From NCBI RefSeq assembly GCF_028453695.1, contig NC_135779.1, positions 6,894,831-6,958,830 on the forward strand: 64,000 nt of DNA, read 5' to 3'. The notes below the pieces were generated by a model. It did no database searches, was not told the DNA's origin, and saw only the letters and a program-made list of their open reading frames with translations. Numbering within the stretch: the stretch's first letter is position 1; every line of letters starts with the position of its first letter. The stretch is from Augochlora pura. Lineage: Eukaryota > Arthropoda > Insecta > Hymenoptera > Halictidae. A program made the position numbers and the translations under genes. Below are positions 11,161 through 24,763 of the stretch, piece by piece.

Positions 11161-13462
11161 CCGCGATTCAGTTCCGATCGGTTGCGTTGCAGATTCCGTC
11201 TGGGCACTGTGCCACCATTGTACGAGCCCTGGATCAACAACTGGCAAACGGAACGCGGACACGTTCCGCGGACGCTGTCCGAAGCGCGTCCCCGTAATCA
11301 ATGCCCGCCTGTTAACGAGTCATCCGCGACAGAAACGAAGAAAACCGCGCGGGGACTTTCGATCCCGGAAGAGGCGAGATTTTCATCCGAGAAACCGTGG
11401 ACGTCGACAATCATCCTTTGTGCCCGCAGGATTGCAAACGATCAACGTCCGTGGACGACGAAGACCGCCGCTTCGTGGTCTTTCAATCACGGACACTGCT
11501 AACAATCGACTTTCACGGCAATCAACGAAACCCGACCTGACGTGCTGATTCGAGGAAAATTGAAAAATCAGTGCTTCTTTTCTGGTATGTAAAATTCTTA
11601 TTCACGTAAATGCTTTCTTAATCGCGTAAAAGAATTACGAAAAAATGGAATATAGTATGGGCATTTCTTTGCCTGTTGCATCGCCATGTTTGTAGCATCA
11701 ATTTATGAGACAATTATGTCAGCTGTCTACATACTTATATCAGAACGTACCTATTTACTTATCACAATTGATATACATACACATACAGTATAGTATATAT
11801 TACTACACATTTCTCTATAAATTCAATTGATATATACGCGACATATTTACACACAAACGTCCATAAAATCGAATCACAGTCCGCGTTCTTCTTACTAACA
11901 CTCTAACCTCCAAACACCTCGCGCTGTTTTTCGAGAGACCGTAACACCAACGAACACGATCGGAAACTGGATATAATCACCTTGACTGTTATAGTCGTGA
12001 TGCACATGTCGCGGGACGTCTGGCTCGCATATCACTGTTCCGTAGACACAACGCCGCTGTATCACGAAGGCTTCGATTTATTAAAGACTCGTCGCGCTCG
12101 AGAAGAAACGACGCTTCCCGATCCCGACGCATGCGCACTCGATTTAACAGCAACGAGCACCGATTTGTCAGTTTTTGAATAGTAAAGTATGTCAGTTCGT
12201 TATACGAAATTATATCAGTTCGTTATAATAGACTATATCACTTCGATATAAGCAAGTCCTCTCGGCCGAGGAAATATCGACGACTCGTCGCACTTTGATA
12301 AAACAATTGTTTCGAAAGGAAGACAACTGTTCCCAGAGGAAGACAACTATTCGAAGACACGTTGCCCGTCTCATCGGAAAAGACGGTTAGCTGGCACCGA
12401 TCTATCGGCAAGTTATCTCGCGCCAAGTCGGGTTCTGACTGACTTTTCGACGGGTCTTCTGTTACGCGACATCTGCTCACGGAGAAGCGACGCGCGGGGG
12501 TAGGGAGGGCACCGGGCCCTGCGATTGGTTCGACAAACGGGCGAAGTAGTGCTCTCTCTCTGTCTTAGTCTCGCCCTTCGTGTTCTCGGGTTCGGGAGCC
12601 CCCGAAAACCCGCGAGTATTTTTACCGGGTGCTGTAAAGGATCCACGAAGCGGCCGGCGAGGGAAAAACGTTTTCTGGAAATAGGCGCGTGAGAAACGCG
12701 GAAGGCCGCCTCCGCCACGATTTATCGGCGACACCCCATCGCGACCGTCCGCTACAAGGATTAAGGAGGTATTACGGTCCGGAATAACGGAGAAAAAACA
12801 ATTCTTGTTAATTTATTTTCTCTCAGTAACTGTGCCAAAATCGTTCTCTTCGATTCGTAGAAATAATATGTATATTAGGTGTATCGGAAATTTCCGTCTG
12901 CGACGTATTTTTCCACTTTTTTTTTAAATTTAAAACCGAGTCATCAATGTAGCTCTAACCTCTACAATTTCACCTACTTTTCACGAAACGCGTGGATTAA
13001 TGGCGGATAAACATATCAACGAATTCCCAGGCGGCTCGCCTCGTCGCGAAAAAGTCGCGGGCTTAATGAATAAATAAATACAGGCCGCGTGTACCGTAAC
13101 AGCAAACCGTAGTCGCCGTTGTGAAACGTGTAAAACAGCCCGCTGGTAATAATAGCGCGATGAAGTATCGGGGATCGTTTCGCTACGCCGCGTCGCACCG
13201 TTATAATTCGTTAGCATTGTCCAGGGACACAGGTGGGCTCCTCTTTTCTCACAACGCAGTGAAAACGGAAAAATCTGCCCGCCGTCCGATTATTCCGTAA
13301 TCACTGTAACGCAGTACGGTGCGCCTCGTTTACAAGCCATTGAATCGTCATTTGCACGGATATAGAAACAATATATGGGAAACACTGCGGCCGCGGGGGG
13401 AACCAGCGCCAACAATGAGAAAGTGTAAACAGAGGCGTCTCCCCCCCGGGCTTCGTAAACTC

Positions 13463-13984
13463 AAGAGGGCCTCGGCGTGGACAAGGTCGAACACGCCGAC
13501 AGGTTTCCTTATGAATCAATCTACAACTCGACGATGATAGTAACGCGTCGGTTTGGTGTCCGTTTGTCGGTGGTGCGAGTGCTTGGAAATCGATAGCTGG
13601 CTGCTGTGCACGAGGAACAAGGTATTTAATATTTATTACGCACTTCGTAAACCTTTTCTAATTAAATTCTTTAACTTTAACTTTAAGTATGGACAATTAT
13701 CTGTGCTCCAATATTTTTCTTTTAAGAGGGACTCGGCTTGGACAAGGTCGAACACGCCGACAGGTTTCCTCATGAATCAATCTACGACTCGACGATGATA
13801 GTAACGTGTCGGTTTGGTGTCCGTTTGTCGGTGGTACGAGTGCTTGGAAATCGATAGCTGGCTGCTGTGCAGGAGGAACAAGGTATTTAATATTTATTAC
13901 GCACTTCGTAAACCTTTTTTAATTAAATTCTTTAACTTTAACTTTAAGTATGGACAATTATCTGTGCTTCAATATTTTTCTTTT
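13463..13984 (+). repeat. Recent tandem duplication, 2 copies of 261 bp
   Basis: Copy 1 (13463-13723) and copy 2 (13724-13984) differ at about nine positions (about 96.5% identity). Each unit has a GC-rich first part (AAGGTCGAACACGCCGACAG) and an AT-rich tail (TTTAACTTTAACTTTAAG). There are only two copies, so this looks like a segmental duplication rather than a satellite. A donor-like ACAAG|GTATTT occurs in both but there is no matching acceptor. The open frames ending in ...NQSTTRR simply recur with the repeat. Confidence 0.9.
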
Positions 13985-16900
13985 ATTTTATTTTATTGTA
14001 TTTATATTCATGTGTTCCTCGATTTCTTGATTTTCTTATTGCTGTTCCTTCTATATTTTTAATAATAGTACTCGAGCGATCTTTTTTATATAGCTTGAGG
14101 TATAAAGAATCGTCCTGTATATCTATTATACATAAATAAATTATTATATAATAATTTATCATATCGCTAACGATATATCCAATATTTAGACAAATAAATT
14201 AGTCCCTTATTGCATAATAATTAATAATAATTATTATCAATTACTATTACTATTAAATTAATAATTTATTATATCGACAACGATGCATCATACATAGATC
14301 ACAGACTACGTCAAAACAAATCACTCGACTATAATAATAATTAACTAAAAAAAATACAGAAGGTATATAAATAAAGTCTATACATATAAAAAGAAGAAAG
14401 GCCAAACGCCTAAGAATAACCATAAATCGAAAATACACTGCTACATTCGGACGCGTATGATTGTTTCGCTTGTAACGATCCGTCGAGCAATAAAACTCGA
14501 AATAAAGCGTTAGTGTCGATCGTGACCTTCGTTCGACGAGTATTAATAGAGACATCGGTGTCTAAACAGGCCCTCCCACGCCCGGATCCGACGATCTATA
14601 GATCTTTGATCCCGTCCGTTCGCAGCCGTAGTTTCTGTCGAGGGGTGTGCTCGGGTTTATTTACCGGCACCGTGCCTTTTAACCGCTTTAATCGATCGAT
14701 CGATAGACGGCCTAGGTTTCGCCGATGAGATCTCTCCCGATCTTACGGCGGACATTTCGTATTCCCACAGTCGCCGTAACGGAACGTAGATCCGCGAAAC
14801 CACCGTTAAAACCGAGTGCGTGCGTTTGCAGGGCGACGTAATTAGCTGCGGCTGCATTTGGCATACGAACGCACCGATGCGAACGGGCGAGCCGGTTTAA
14901 CATCGGCGAACTGCTCTTTAGGTTTTCTATCGTTTCTGGAGGAAATTAGAAAGTAATTAGGGACCGATTGTTAGAGTGATTGTTACATATACTAAATTTA
15001 TCAGAGAAAGTTTTCTCTGTTTTTGAAATGAATAATATAATATAGTTTCTTTTTAGAAATTTATTATTCGACGAATGAAAATTCGCATACTATGCATCCG
15101 CAATCGATATTTAATCCCCGAACAAATTATCGCGTATGCATCGAAAACGCTTCTCTTCGCCGCAGACGTTCGGATCTCGGAAACGCGATTATCTTCAAAG
15201 GAATGCCATAATCGTCCGTTTAACGACCCCCGTGTCCGCAACAGGCTAATTGCTAAAGGTCTCTTAACGAGAACCGAATTGAACCGTAAACTACGTGTCC
15301 TAATGTGACTAACGCGAAAGGAATTTAAATACAGTTGGCCGGCGAAGCAGAAGACGACGCGCTACGAATCGCGCGTCCTGGTAGGGACGGGAGAAGAACG
15401 GTAGTCCCTTCGAAGGATCAAACCGAGAGAATCCCCGTAGGGTGAAAGAACAAGCCACCTGCGAGCAGGAAAAAGGGCGGCGGGTAAGGCGTCTGGAAAC
15501 TCGACGATTTTCCCACCGTTTTCCACGGGGCCACACGTGCAACTTGTTTGCACAGTTGTCGCCGGACCCCGTCCCGTTGGTCTTCCAGCGTGGATAAGCT
15601 ATTGTCGCCTCACGAGCGCGATTTAATTAGCTCTTTTTGACCAACTCGGCTGACTCTCTTTTCTTAGTAGTTTTTTTCCTTTTTTTCGAATTTTGAATGG
15701 TCTGACGACCTCGAGATTCAAAGACGCGCAAATTATGGTCTTGGATTCTTTAACTTGCTTCTTCTGCGATATTGTTGCCGTTTCGAAAGAATTCTTCATA
15801 AATTCTCGGATAAATATTCGATAGAATAAAAATATATTTTCGTGATAATTTAGCCAAATTTTATTCGAGGAATTTTATTGATACGGAGATTTAAATGGAG
15901 AGGAATTGGTTGGAGTGAAGACGATGGAGTATTAAATATTATTAAATATTACTTTTATAAATTGTGCGAGTAAAGAATTTTTCTAGAATCACTAGAATTA
16001 TTTGACGAAATATTTGATAAAATATTCCACCCTTCACGCCCTCAAATCTGTCTCCTTTGACTTTTCAAAATGTCTCCTAATCGTAACTTTCTTGCAAAAC
16101 AACCGCGTCAACGTCCCTACTGGAGCTCGAGCCCCATTTCCCCTAAACCCTTCGGACCCCTCGAATCCGTAATATGTATGTACCTCGGTCGGACTCCCCA
16201 AGGGACCTCCACGAGCGACTAGAGGTTCCAGAGTCACCCGCTCGCGGACGGAGCCGGACTTTTACGAGAATTTTTATAGTCCCGTTCCGGCGACACTAAA
16301 AAACTCCACTCGACGGGCCTCCTCGGTCCTCTCGGGCCCCGAAAGCTTCCCTGCGACCAGAAGGGTCCTCGTAAACGCCGATGAAATACGCGAGTCCTCC
16401 CCCCCGGCCAATCCGGCGACGCTTCGATCGTTGTTTTTTCGAGCGCAGTCAACGATCTCGACGACGTTTGTTTATCTAACATCGAAACGCTCCACGTTTT
16501 CCTGGGGAGAGAAACGAACTTCGCCGGGAGTTTCGGGATAAAAACCGAGGTACAGGGAGTCATAGGTAGGGAATTGTGTCACCTACATATGTATATAAAC
16601 GCGCGGCCAAGAATGAGTCCGTTGAACCATCGTGTAACAGACGGACTCGAGCCAAATCCCGGCGTCCGAGACGCTGCGCCAAGGCATAAAAACCCGACGC
16701 GGCTCGATCACGTTTACCACTTTTCGATCCCGACCCCACTCTCTCGTAAATCGAGAACGAGTTAGCCGGCTCGAACCCTCTATTTCGACCGGCCGTAAAT
16801 CAGGCAATCCATCTGGTCGCGCGAGGCGAAGGGATTGCCCGATTTCGAATCGATCCGACGCCCGGCCCGAGATTCGGTCCATTCTCGATGGGATTTCAAA

Positions 16901-17044
16901 TTTTCATTCGAACGATTATAATACCGTCGGAAGGTACTATTCAAGAGCTTTGATTTTAATTGAGTCTAATTTTTCTTTAGCGTTAATAGGTTAAATACTA
17001 TTTTAATTCCTCCAAAAAAATTCAATATTGCGATAAGAATAAGA

Positions 17045-17225
17045 TTGGAAATAATAATGAAAATAAAAGCTGAAATAAAAGCCGAAATAAATGCGGAAAT
17101 AAAAGCCGAAATAAATGTGGAAATAAATGCCGAAATAAATGTGGAAATAGATGCCGATATAAACGTGGAAATAAATGCCAAAATAACCGTGGAAACAAAA
17201 GTAGAAATAAAAGATAAAAATAAAG
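17045..17225 (+). repeat. 12-bp minisatellite (GAAATAAAAGCC type)
   Basis: About fifteen 12-bp units of GAAATAAATGCC/GAAATAAAAGCC/GAAATAAACGTG. Because 12 is a multiple of 3, both strands stay open and give E-I-x-A repeats (plus) and F-I-S-A repeats (minus). No start context, splice site or flanking coding signal is seen. Confidence 0.88.
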
Positions 17226-17595
17226 AAGTAACTATTAAATATATTAATAGAGTAAACCAGGGACACGGCGGCGAGTCATCGCTGATCTCCCTCGCAAGAT
17301 GGCGGATTTTTACGTATCTTTAAATATAGAAACCGCCGCGTTATTTCCTGAACGCGACGAAAACGATCCGTTTTTCGAACTCGGTTCTTCTCTCGTTAAT
17401 TCGCGGCATGATTAGAGAGAAGAGAGAAAGCAGAGCTGCTTCACTCTTCGTCGTCGAGGTGTCTCGTGTTTCGAGACCGGCTCTTCTCGCCGCGTGACGA
17501 TGCTTATCGTCGAGACGACGGGGCCGGGACGATGTGACGAACATCACGTAGACCTCTCGTTTTCCAGCACGCCGCTCGCATTGGAAAAGCCTAGA

Positions 17596-17632
17596 CCCCC
17601 CCCCCCCCTCTCTCTCTCTCTCTCGCTCTCTG
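17596..17632 (+). repeat. C13 homopolymer running into (TC)n
   Basis: A run of 13 C is followed directly by TCTCTCTC. The same compound form recurs at 19259-19282 and 26160-26180, and as the reverse form (GA then G12) at about 7260-7283. Confidence 0.92.
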
Positions 17633-19526
17633 CGGGTCTCCTAGACTCTCCGGGCGTCGTTTCCACTATCGGGACCTTTGGGCGGCTTTATCGTAAGCAG
17701 ATTAACGCGCGCGAGCGTTTTCTCGGAATCGAGGGAGAGAGAGAGAGAGAGACAGACGCGTTCGTGCGTCAACGGGCCCCGTTAACCCACCGCCCTTTCC
17801 GAACGATTCACGCTCGAAAAATCCCCGACCCGGAAAAGGCGGAGCCGACGCATCCATTTCGGAGCAGATTTGTAATCGGAGAGCACGCGAGCTGCTGCTG
17901 CTGCTGCCTTTCGATCTTCCAGCGAGTGTGTGTCGGTTGATAGCGCGGTGGATTTCTTTCTTATGGTGGTGGTGATCGTAAAGTGATTTTCTGTGACAGC
18001 GGCTTGGGCGATTGAATACGTTCGGGGATAGTCGGGGTGGTCGGTCAGTGCACCTTTTGCAACTTTAAAAATATTTATTGGGTGAGATGTATTTTTAATA
18101 GATAGGTTGTATTGTTTAGTGAGGTATGGTATTTAATTATTTATTTTTTTATGGGTGGAATTGTTGTGGAGATTTTATACTTTGCATTCGACGTAATTCG
18201 AAGCCTATTCTTTTATGGTTGTAACTGTGATGAGAAGACTTTTAACAGTTTTTAATATTGTCAAAATTATTATGGAAATGATATAACAATTTTTATTAAC
18301 GTCCCAAAGATGTCGAGTGTAATGGGTTAAGAGCTACATTTTTTCATATAAAAATATGGAAGAATATCGAATTCACCGTTGAAGAGTGTCGATTTTTATT
18401 AACATTAAACCTAATAGCTAGACATAAATTTTTCTATAGTTAAATCTGTTACTCGAAGCATATTTTAGAAGGTGCAGCAAGTGCAACAAAATATCGTGGA
18501 CCACCCTGTCGCGCGGTTATTTATGCGGGCGAAAGCATCGGGCAGACGTGCGCCTGTAAACCAATAGCCCGGATGGCACGGATTTAAGGGTCGTTTCCCT
18601 TGGGCCCGGGCCCTAGGAAAGCGTGACCGGAAAACAAATATACCACCCCGGTCGGTCCGCCGTGCAAGATGCACCGACGTCCGAATCTAATCTAATCTAA
18701 TCAGGGATGTGCACCCTAACAATCTTCGAAAACACCAAACTACGACGCGGCTATAATTATCACTGTACAATCGCCGACATAATCAGTCGTAAAAAAAAGT
18801 TAGTCGAATTGAAAAGAACGAGTCGCGTCGTTCTGTTAATTGACAGAGTTAAGTTTTTGGGTGCCGGGGACCCGCGTCAATTGAAAGCCGTCGATGCGAA
18901 TGCAATTTAGTGCATGATCGTAGACTCGACATAATCTTGACATTGTTGCCGATATATTAAAAAAAGAACTTTATTTTTTAAAAATACCACCCGCAACCTA
19001 ACGTATTACTCATCATCGTAAAAATGACTCTCAATGACGGCACAGCCATAAGAGCATTCCGCGCACTCGCGTCTCAGCGATTTCCCTAGCAGAATCGCGT
19101 TGCAAGCGACGGTGGATCGCGCGCGCGCGAGCGTTTCGTTATCACAGGGCCCGCTTATCGTCGTCGGAAATTTATGAGGCGATGGCCGGCGTTCCTCTCG
19201 GTCCCGCGAAGCCGATTTATCACCTTCGAGGCCGTGATTACCGGTCGATTGTTTCTCCACCCCCCCTCTCTCTCTCTCTCTCACTCTTTCTCTCTCAAAG
19301 CTCAGAGAGAGCTGGTGTACGCGAGCGAGCGCGCGCGATTACCCCGAGCTAATGCCCTGTGCGCGCTGCTCGGAATAATAGTTTCCAGCTTAGCGGTGCG
19401 CGCCGGTATCAATAACGGCCGCGCACCGCTTAATGGCGGTAGTGTCAATAATAACGATGATGATAATCGTAACAATAATGCGAATAATAAGGAGGCGAGC
19501 TTACGGCGGACGATATAGGGGGATCC

Positions 19527-19546
19527 GGGGGGGGGGGGGGGGGGGG
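19527..19546 (+). repeat. Poly-G run (20 nt)
   Basis: Twenty consecutive G, following GGGGGATCC. The length may be an assembly estimate. Confidence 0.93.
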
Positions 19547-19639
19547 AGTCGAGCCGGTTACCGGCCGGAACGTTGCATAATGCTCTCATGGTACGTGATA
19601 GATAAGACCCGGTTGGTTAGGGTTAATTCGCGGATTTAT

Positions 19640-19955
19640 CATGGACGGGAGAGGAGAGAAGGGAAGAGTAGAGATGAGAGAATAGTAAAGCGGTGAGGTA
19701 AGGAGAATGAAGAGAAGAGCCAAGCGGTGAGGTGAGGTGAGGAGAGCAAAGCGGAGGGAAGAGCCAAGCGCAGAGAAGAGAAAAGCGGAGAGGAGAACAA
19801 AACGGAGAGAAGAGCCGAGCGACGTGGAGAGCAAGGAAGAGCAGAGAAAGGCAGAGCAGAGCTGAGAAGAGCAAAGCTGAGAAGAGCAAAGCTGAGAAGA
19901 GCAGAGCTAAGAAGAGCAGAGCTGAGAAGAGCAGACCAGACCAACAAATAAAGAA
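19640..19955 (+). repeat. Purine-rich minisatellite (GAGAAGAGCAAAGCT type)
   Basis: Irregular 15-bp units GAGAAGAGCAGAGCT dominate 19850-19940. Looser GAGGAGAGCAAAGCGGA units precede them. Confidence 0.85.
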
Positions 19956-20439
19956 GACCAGCGCGCATATCCCGCGGAGTCTTCGTCCAGCGGGGATCGT
20001 CGCGGATCGTCGCGGAAACCGGCGACGAAAATCGCCGTAGGCGAGTGCCCCGCGGCCCTCTAACTCGCCGGACTTAATTATTTTCTGGCCTCGCGAGAGC
20101 GCCTCCCCGCAACTGTGAATTAACATGTCGCGACGGAACGAAGAGTTATTGTGCTCCCTGACACACGCCGCTGGAGATGCGCGCGCGCGCGCGCTCGCTC
20201 GCCCGCCCGCTCTTCTCGAACGGGTTGGCCTCGAGTGGCTTTCCATTGATTTCGTGTTACCCGCGCGCCTGCAATTGCTCGATGAAAGATGGGCACGCAC
20301 CTGGAAAAAGTACGAGCTCTCTCGTACGAGTCTATCCCCCTTCGAAATGAATTATTCGATGCGAAGCGTTCGTCTGCATGGCAAGAGTCGTCGCCGTTTG
20401 ACGGTGAAGGGACGTCGGGAATTGTTTGGAGCAGCAGCG

Positions 20440-20640
20440 AGATTTTCGTTATTTTATTTATTCAGTTATTTGGGTTTTTTATTGATTCATTTATTTGTAT
20501 ATTCATTTAGTGATTTATCTATTTATTTATTGATTTGCTTCTTCGTTTAGTCACTTATTGATTTTTCTAGTGATTTATTTATTTGTCTATTCACCTAGTG
20601 ATATTTCTATTGATTTATTTATATATTTATTTGCCTCTCT
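20440..20640 (+). repeat. (TTTA)n-like tract
   Basis: Degenerate ATTTATTTATTGATT tetranucleotide DNA that ends at the hairpin at 20628-20663. Confidence 0.85.
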
Positions 20641-20663
20641 TTCTCTAGAAAGAGAGGCAAATA
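20628..20663. repeat. Perfect 17-bp hairpin with a 2-nt loop
   Basis: TATTTGCCTCTCTTTCT (20628-20644) and its exact reverse complement AGAAAGAGAGGCAAATA (20647-20663) are separated by CT. Confidence 0.93.
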
Positions 20664-20669
20664 TCTCAC

Positions 20670-22850
20670 GCAACCAACAGTCCTAAATAAACCCATAAAT
20701 ACTCATCAAACCGACATTGCTTAACTAAACCTTCAACAGCTTTGGTATTTAAATAATTCAATTAAATCGAGCACCGTTATCAAAACGAGAACAAAAGAAG
20801 GAATCGATGTCAATGATATCAATAACGCCCGATGACTCCGGCATGGTGAAGACCGGAGGCAGAGCCGGTCGAGGGCGTGCACGGGCCGCGCCCCGGATAG
20901 TTTAATTACAGAAAACGCAAGAAAGTAGTGGACCAGTCGTTTTCCCCGGCGATTACCAATTATTATGGGGGGGAGGGCAAAAACGGGTCGAGGAGGGAGC
21001 AGCGCGTCGTTGAATTACACGGCGATTTTTCAGGGCACCGCGGCCGAGCCTAGATCGGCAAAGGGGATATAGAGGCTTCGCGAGACGATGCAGGATGATG
21101 ATCGAGAAAGGCACCGGAGGCGAGGCTATTCTCTCTCTTTCTCTCTTTATTCATCTCCGGGGGAGAGAGTCGGCACTCCGCTCGCGTACGTGTTCGCATT
21201 GCTCTTAATTACTATCTTACCGATCCACGGCCGAGTTGGCCGCGGCGTTTACCCGCGCCGTTATGCCGCCAGCGTTTAACCCTTTGCCGGACGACGACTT
21301 TTTCGACCAAGAAAAACAGCAGAATGAAACGATTCTCTCGGATCTGTCGCGTGCCTTTAAAAATTATTTTCATTTGTGTACGATGCAAATATAATTTTTA
21401 TACCATTGTCTTAGACTTAGACTATTATATGCAGTTATATAATTTGTATAGAAATTATATAAGTATTGTCTTAACAAATGTCGACTGTCGCCTCTCGTTC
21501 TGCCAAAAAGGGTTAAACGGGCTCTCTATGCGACCGGCGAATTTCTGGCCGGCGAGAGACGGTTCTAGGCTGTCTTCTCGCGCGCGTGGCTGATTTCTGG
21601 GATCATCCGACGGACCTTGAGCGCGCTCCGTTCAATTAATTATAGAGCCGGGCGGTGGCCGACGCTTCGGCTGCTTTCGATTCGGATCGCCGACGCTATC
21701 GGGCAAACATTGTTATTTTGAGAAACGGGAACGCCGAACGGACACGCGACAACGGGGATCGTCGTTCGTTTTTCGTGGACGTTTGATGATTTAATGTGCG
21801 CGGCTTTGTTCAACCGAGTCAGAGAAGCTGTTGAATTAATGCGGGTGCATTACATGCGCGATCCAACAATGGATGCATTTAGTAGCGCGTGGTTGATGCT
21901 GGATGCAAGAGAATTCGAACGCAGCTGCACCTATTTTCTTATTATATATTTTTTATTATTTAGAAATTTAATCAATTTTTTTATGAAAAGCTTGTGGACG
22001 GCATGTCATTGATAAAAATATTATTTTAGTCATTTCATTTGAAAAAGGCCATTTATTTTAATATCGAGATATTTAAAGTATCGCGCCTTAATAAAATAAT
22101 AATTATTTGTAACTGATAACATGGCAGTGCAGAATAAAATTAATAACTTAAACAATATTACTAATTTCCCTATGTAATGAAAAGAAATATCCGACGATCC
22201 TAAATAATAAAATGAAAAATACATCCAGCCCTTAATCTCAACAGTAGCAGCACCCCATTCGAATTAATAACGCAAGCGATTTAAAATAATTACAGTACGC
22301 GGTCCAATAAATCCGTCGTATCGTTTTATTTCTATATTGCGATTCGTGTTTGCTGTATCGCGTGCGTCGACACGACGTTATTAAGCGATGCTCGAAAGTC
22401 GACGGGATTCGAGGAGAGCACGGCTAAGAAAGGCGCCACAGAAGCGGGATTTATTTTCCCAGCGGTCTGGAAGCGGCTCCGCGGCGCAGACAAGGCACTA
22501 AAAGCCTCCTAAAAGCGTCATCTCGAGCGAGTTTTACGAGCGCGTGATTCGCCCGGACGAGTAAAAACGCAGAAGTAACAGAGACGCGGCGCGGCGCGGC
22601 GCTTTGAATTTTCGTGAACCAGACTGACGTTTTTCCCGATGGTGCGTTTTGTAAAATCGTCGATAAGAGTTTTCAAGGCAAATAGTCGGAGAACGTGTCC
22701 GATTCGACGAGCGTCGCGGCGCTCCGGTTGGGCGTGAACAGATTACCTCGGCAAATATTGTCACGGCGACGATAGGCGTTCGCTCGCTCGCTGGGTTACG
22801 GAGATCTTATTTGCTCGCGATATCGCAAGACGTAAGGCGATGTGAAACGA
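20670..22850. other. Non-coding block containing one candidate miniature element
   Basis: Apart from the element at 21.28 kb, I see only CpG-rich and AT-rich alternation. No exon can be supported. Confidence 0.45.
21276..21516. mobile_element. Candidate piggyBac-like miniature element, 233 bp
   Basis: TTAACCCTTTGCCGG on the left and AAAAAGGGTTAA on the right bracket 233 bp of AT-rich DNA. Only the terminal CCCTTT is exactly shared; the subterminal bases (GCCGGACGACG versus TTGGCAGAACGA) are only loosely alike. TTAA is present on both sides. No coding capacity is seen. The unit is older or more diverged than the one at 42.35 kb. Confidence 0.45.
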
Positions 22851-22854
22851 TGTT

Positions 22855-23370
22855 CAAGATCTGTCGATCAGAGGTCTCTCGATCAGTGATTTCTCAATTA
22901 GAGATTTTTCAGAACAGAGGTCTCTCGATTAGAGGTCTTCTAATCAGAGATTTTTCAGACTAGAGATCTTACGATCAGAGTTTTCTCAATTAGAGGTCTC
23001 TCGACTAAAGGTCTTTCGATCAGAGATTTTTCTGATCAGAGTATTTTCAGATTAGAGGTCTCTCGATCAGAGATTTCTCAATTAGAGATTTTTCAGAAAA
23101 AGAGGTCTCACAATTAGAGGTCTTCTGATCAGAGATTTTTCAGATCAGAGGTCTCTCGACCAGAGGTCTTCCAATCAGAGATTTTTCAGACTAGAGATTT
23201 GCGATCAGAGTTTTCTCAATCAGAGGTCTTTCGATCAGAGATTTTTCTGATCAGAGTATTTTCAGATTAGAGGTCTCTCGATCAGAGATTCTTTAGATTA
23301 GAGTTCTTTCGATCAGAGGTCTCTCGACTAGAGCTCCCTCGACCAGAGGTCTATCAATCGGAAATTTTTC
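22855..23370 (+). repeat. Degenerate 14-17 bp minisatellite (GATCAGAGGTCTCTC / GATCAGAGATTTTTC)
   Basis: About 500 bp alternate AGAGGTCTCTCGAT and AGAGATTTTTCAGAT units, with a higher-order order of about 200 bp (compare 22900-23060 with 23110-23280). No frame of interest. Confidence 0.88.
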
Positions 23371-24387
23371 TCTCTTCCAAACGTCTCTCGATCGAAGATC
23401 ACGCGCGACAAGCGATTACTCGGTTTTTTTGCGCGAGCAATCGGCAGCGTTTTTACGGGCGCGCGCGCTTGATCGAGGACTCGTGGGCGTGGACGGACTC
23501 GCTCTTTCTTTTTTTTTCCGGGCGGCTCATGGAAGCGCGAAGAAAGGGCCCCACTGTCCCCGACACGATCCTCTCGACGCGGCGTTTCACGATCGACGAA
23601 AAAACTGCTCTCGATCCAGGGCGTATCGAGCTGTATCGCTGGCAGGTCGCGGACTGCCGCGCTCGTCGTCCGGGCACCCATGAAAGACCCGTTCTGTGCC
23701 GGTTCGACACGTGTGGGTGCCCTCGGTGTCACAATAAAGGCCTACTGTGCTCCGCCAGCCTCTCCTCTCCTCTCCCCTCTCACTTCCCGCGAAGGAAATC
23801 ATTTTATGCGCGCCGACCGATTTACGCGAAGGCCTTCGCGCTTTTCCTATTTCTTTGCATTGACCAATCGCGATCTTGGCCCGCGACTGTGTTTTAGTCA
23901 GCAATCAATTGTTAAAGTTATTTAAAAGAAATTGTTGCACTTTGAATTTTTAGACGTGGCGCGAATTATTTAATTTTCTTTGACGAATTTAAAGCGACAA
24001 GGATTACTAAAGAAACTTTGTTGTTTGTGAAATATTTTTATTAATAATGCGCTGCTCCTATGGCGAAACTATATGTGTTTAGCTATCGTTAAATTATTGT
24101 TTTTACTAACTAACTAACCATCAATCAAGTACACACAAATTTTCAACATAAATTCTCGTAAAACGGAAAAATGTCACATCGTGCACCGCGTTCTCGCCGA
24201 AAGGGTTAACCAGATCCGGAAGCCGTCGTAAACGGCCCAAGGCGACGCCCACCTTCCCCTACAAGCCATGATCTACGAGGAGCTGCTTAGCAACGGTATC
24301 CGTGCAGGAGTATCAACAACGATCGCGATCGTCGAACCCGCTCGTTCGTTAATTAATAAGGCGCGTCTCCGTGCGGTTTAACGGTGA

Positions 24388-24440
<53 letters not shown>

Positions 24441-24721
24441 CGGTCTCGGTGTCGTGGATGATCGCGAAATTGCGTGACGCCAGGGCGTGTCATCGCCTTT
24501 GCCGACGCGGGTTGAACGCGGCGCAGGCAGCCTTTTCCGACGCGTAGTTAAGCCGTCGATCGGCGTGTCCGTCAGTCTGTTTGAGAGAACGTGGCCTGTT
24601 TTTGCGGCGCGCAACGAGGAAGCACGTTCCTCCGCGCCAACAGATTCCACGAGAAAAAGAAACCGGGAGAGAAGGCAAGAGAGAGACGAATAGCAGAGAG
24701 AGAGAGAGAGAAAGAGAAGGT

Positions 24722-24757
<36 letters not shown>
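24388..24757 (+). repeat. Two (GA)n tracts around unique DNA
   Basis: GA repeats at 24388-24437 and about 24695-24757, with a unique GC-rich segment between them. Confidence 0.93.

Positions 24758-24763
<6 letters not shown>

Larger units (their letters stand above)
7800..13460. other. Non-coding block around the ratchet site, no gene recognised
   Basis: GC-rich islands (7.8-8.3, 10.0-10.2 and 12.4-12.8 kb) alternate with AT-rich DNA. A 119-codon plus frame at 9690-10049 lies in moderately AT-rich DNA but matches no family I know and has no splice context. The recursive splice candidate at 11.1 kb suggests this block is intronic on the minus strand. Confidence 0.5.
13990..19525. other. Non-coding block, nothing recognised beyond the listed repeats
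   Basis: The stretch 14.0-14.5 kb is very AT-rich. The stretches 14.5-17.0 and 17.3-18.0 kb are mixed and CpG-rich, with several overlapping open frames on both strands and none favoured. Confidence 0.45.

Noticed and set aside
16966..17266. I/S/F or E/I/K repeat proteins
   Set aside because: They are translations of the 12-bp minisatellite, open on both strands because the period is a multiple of three.
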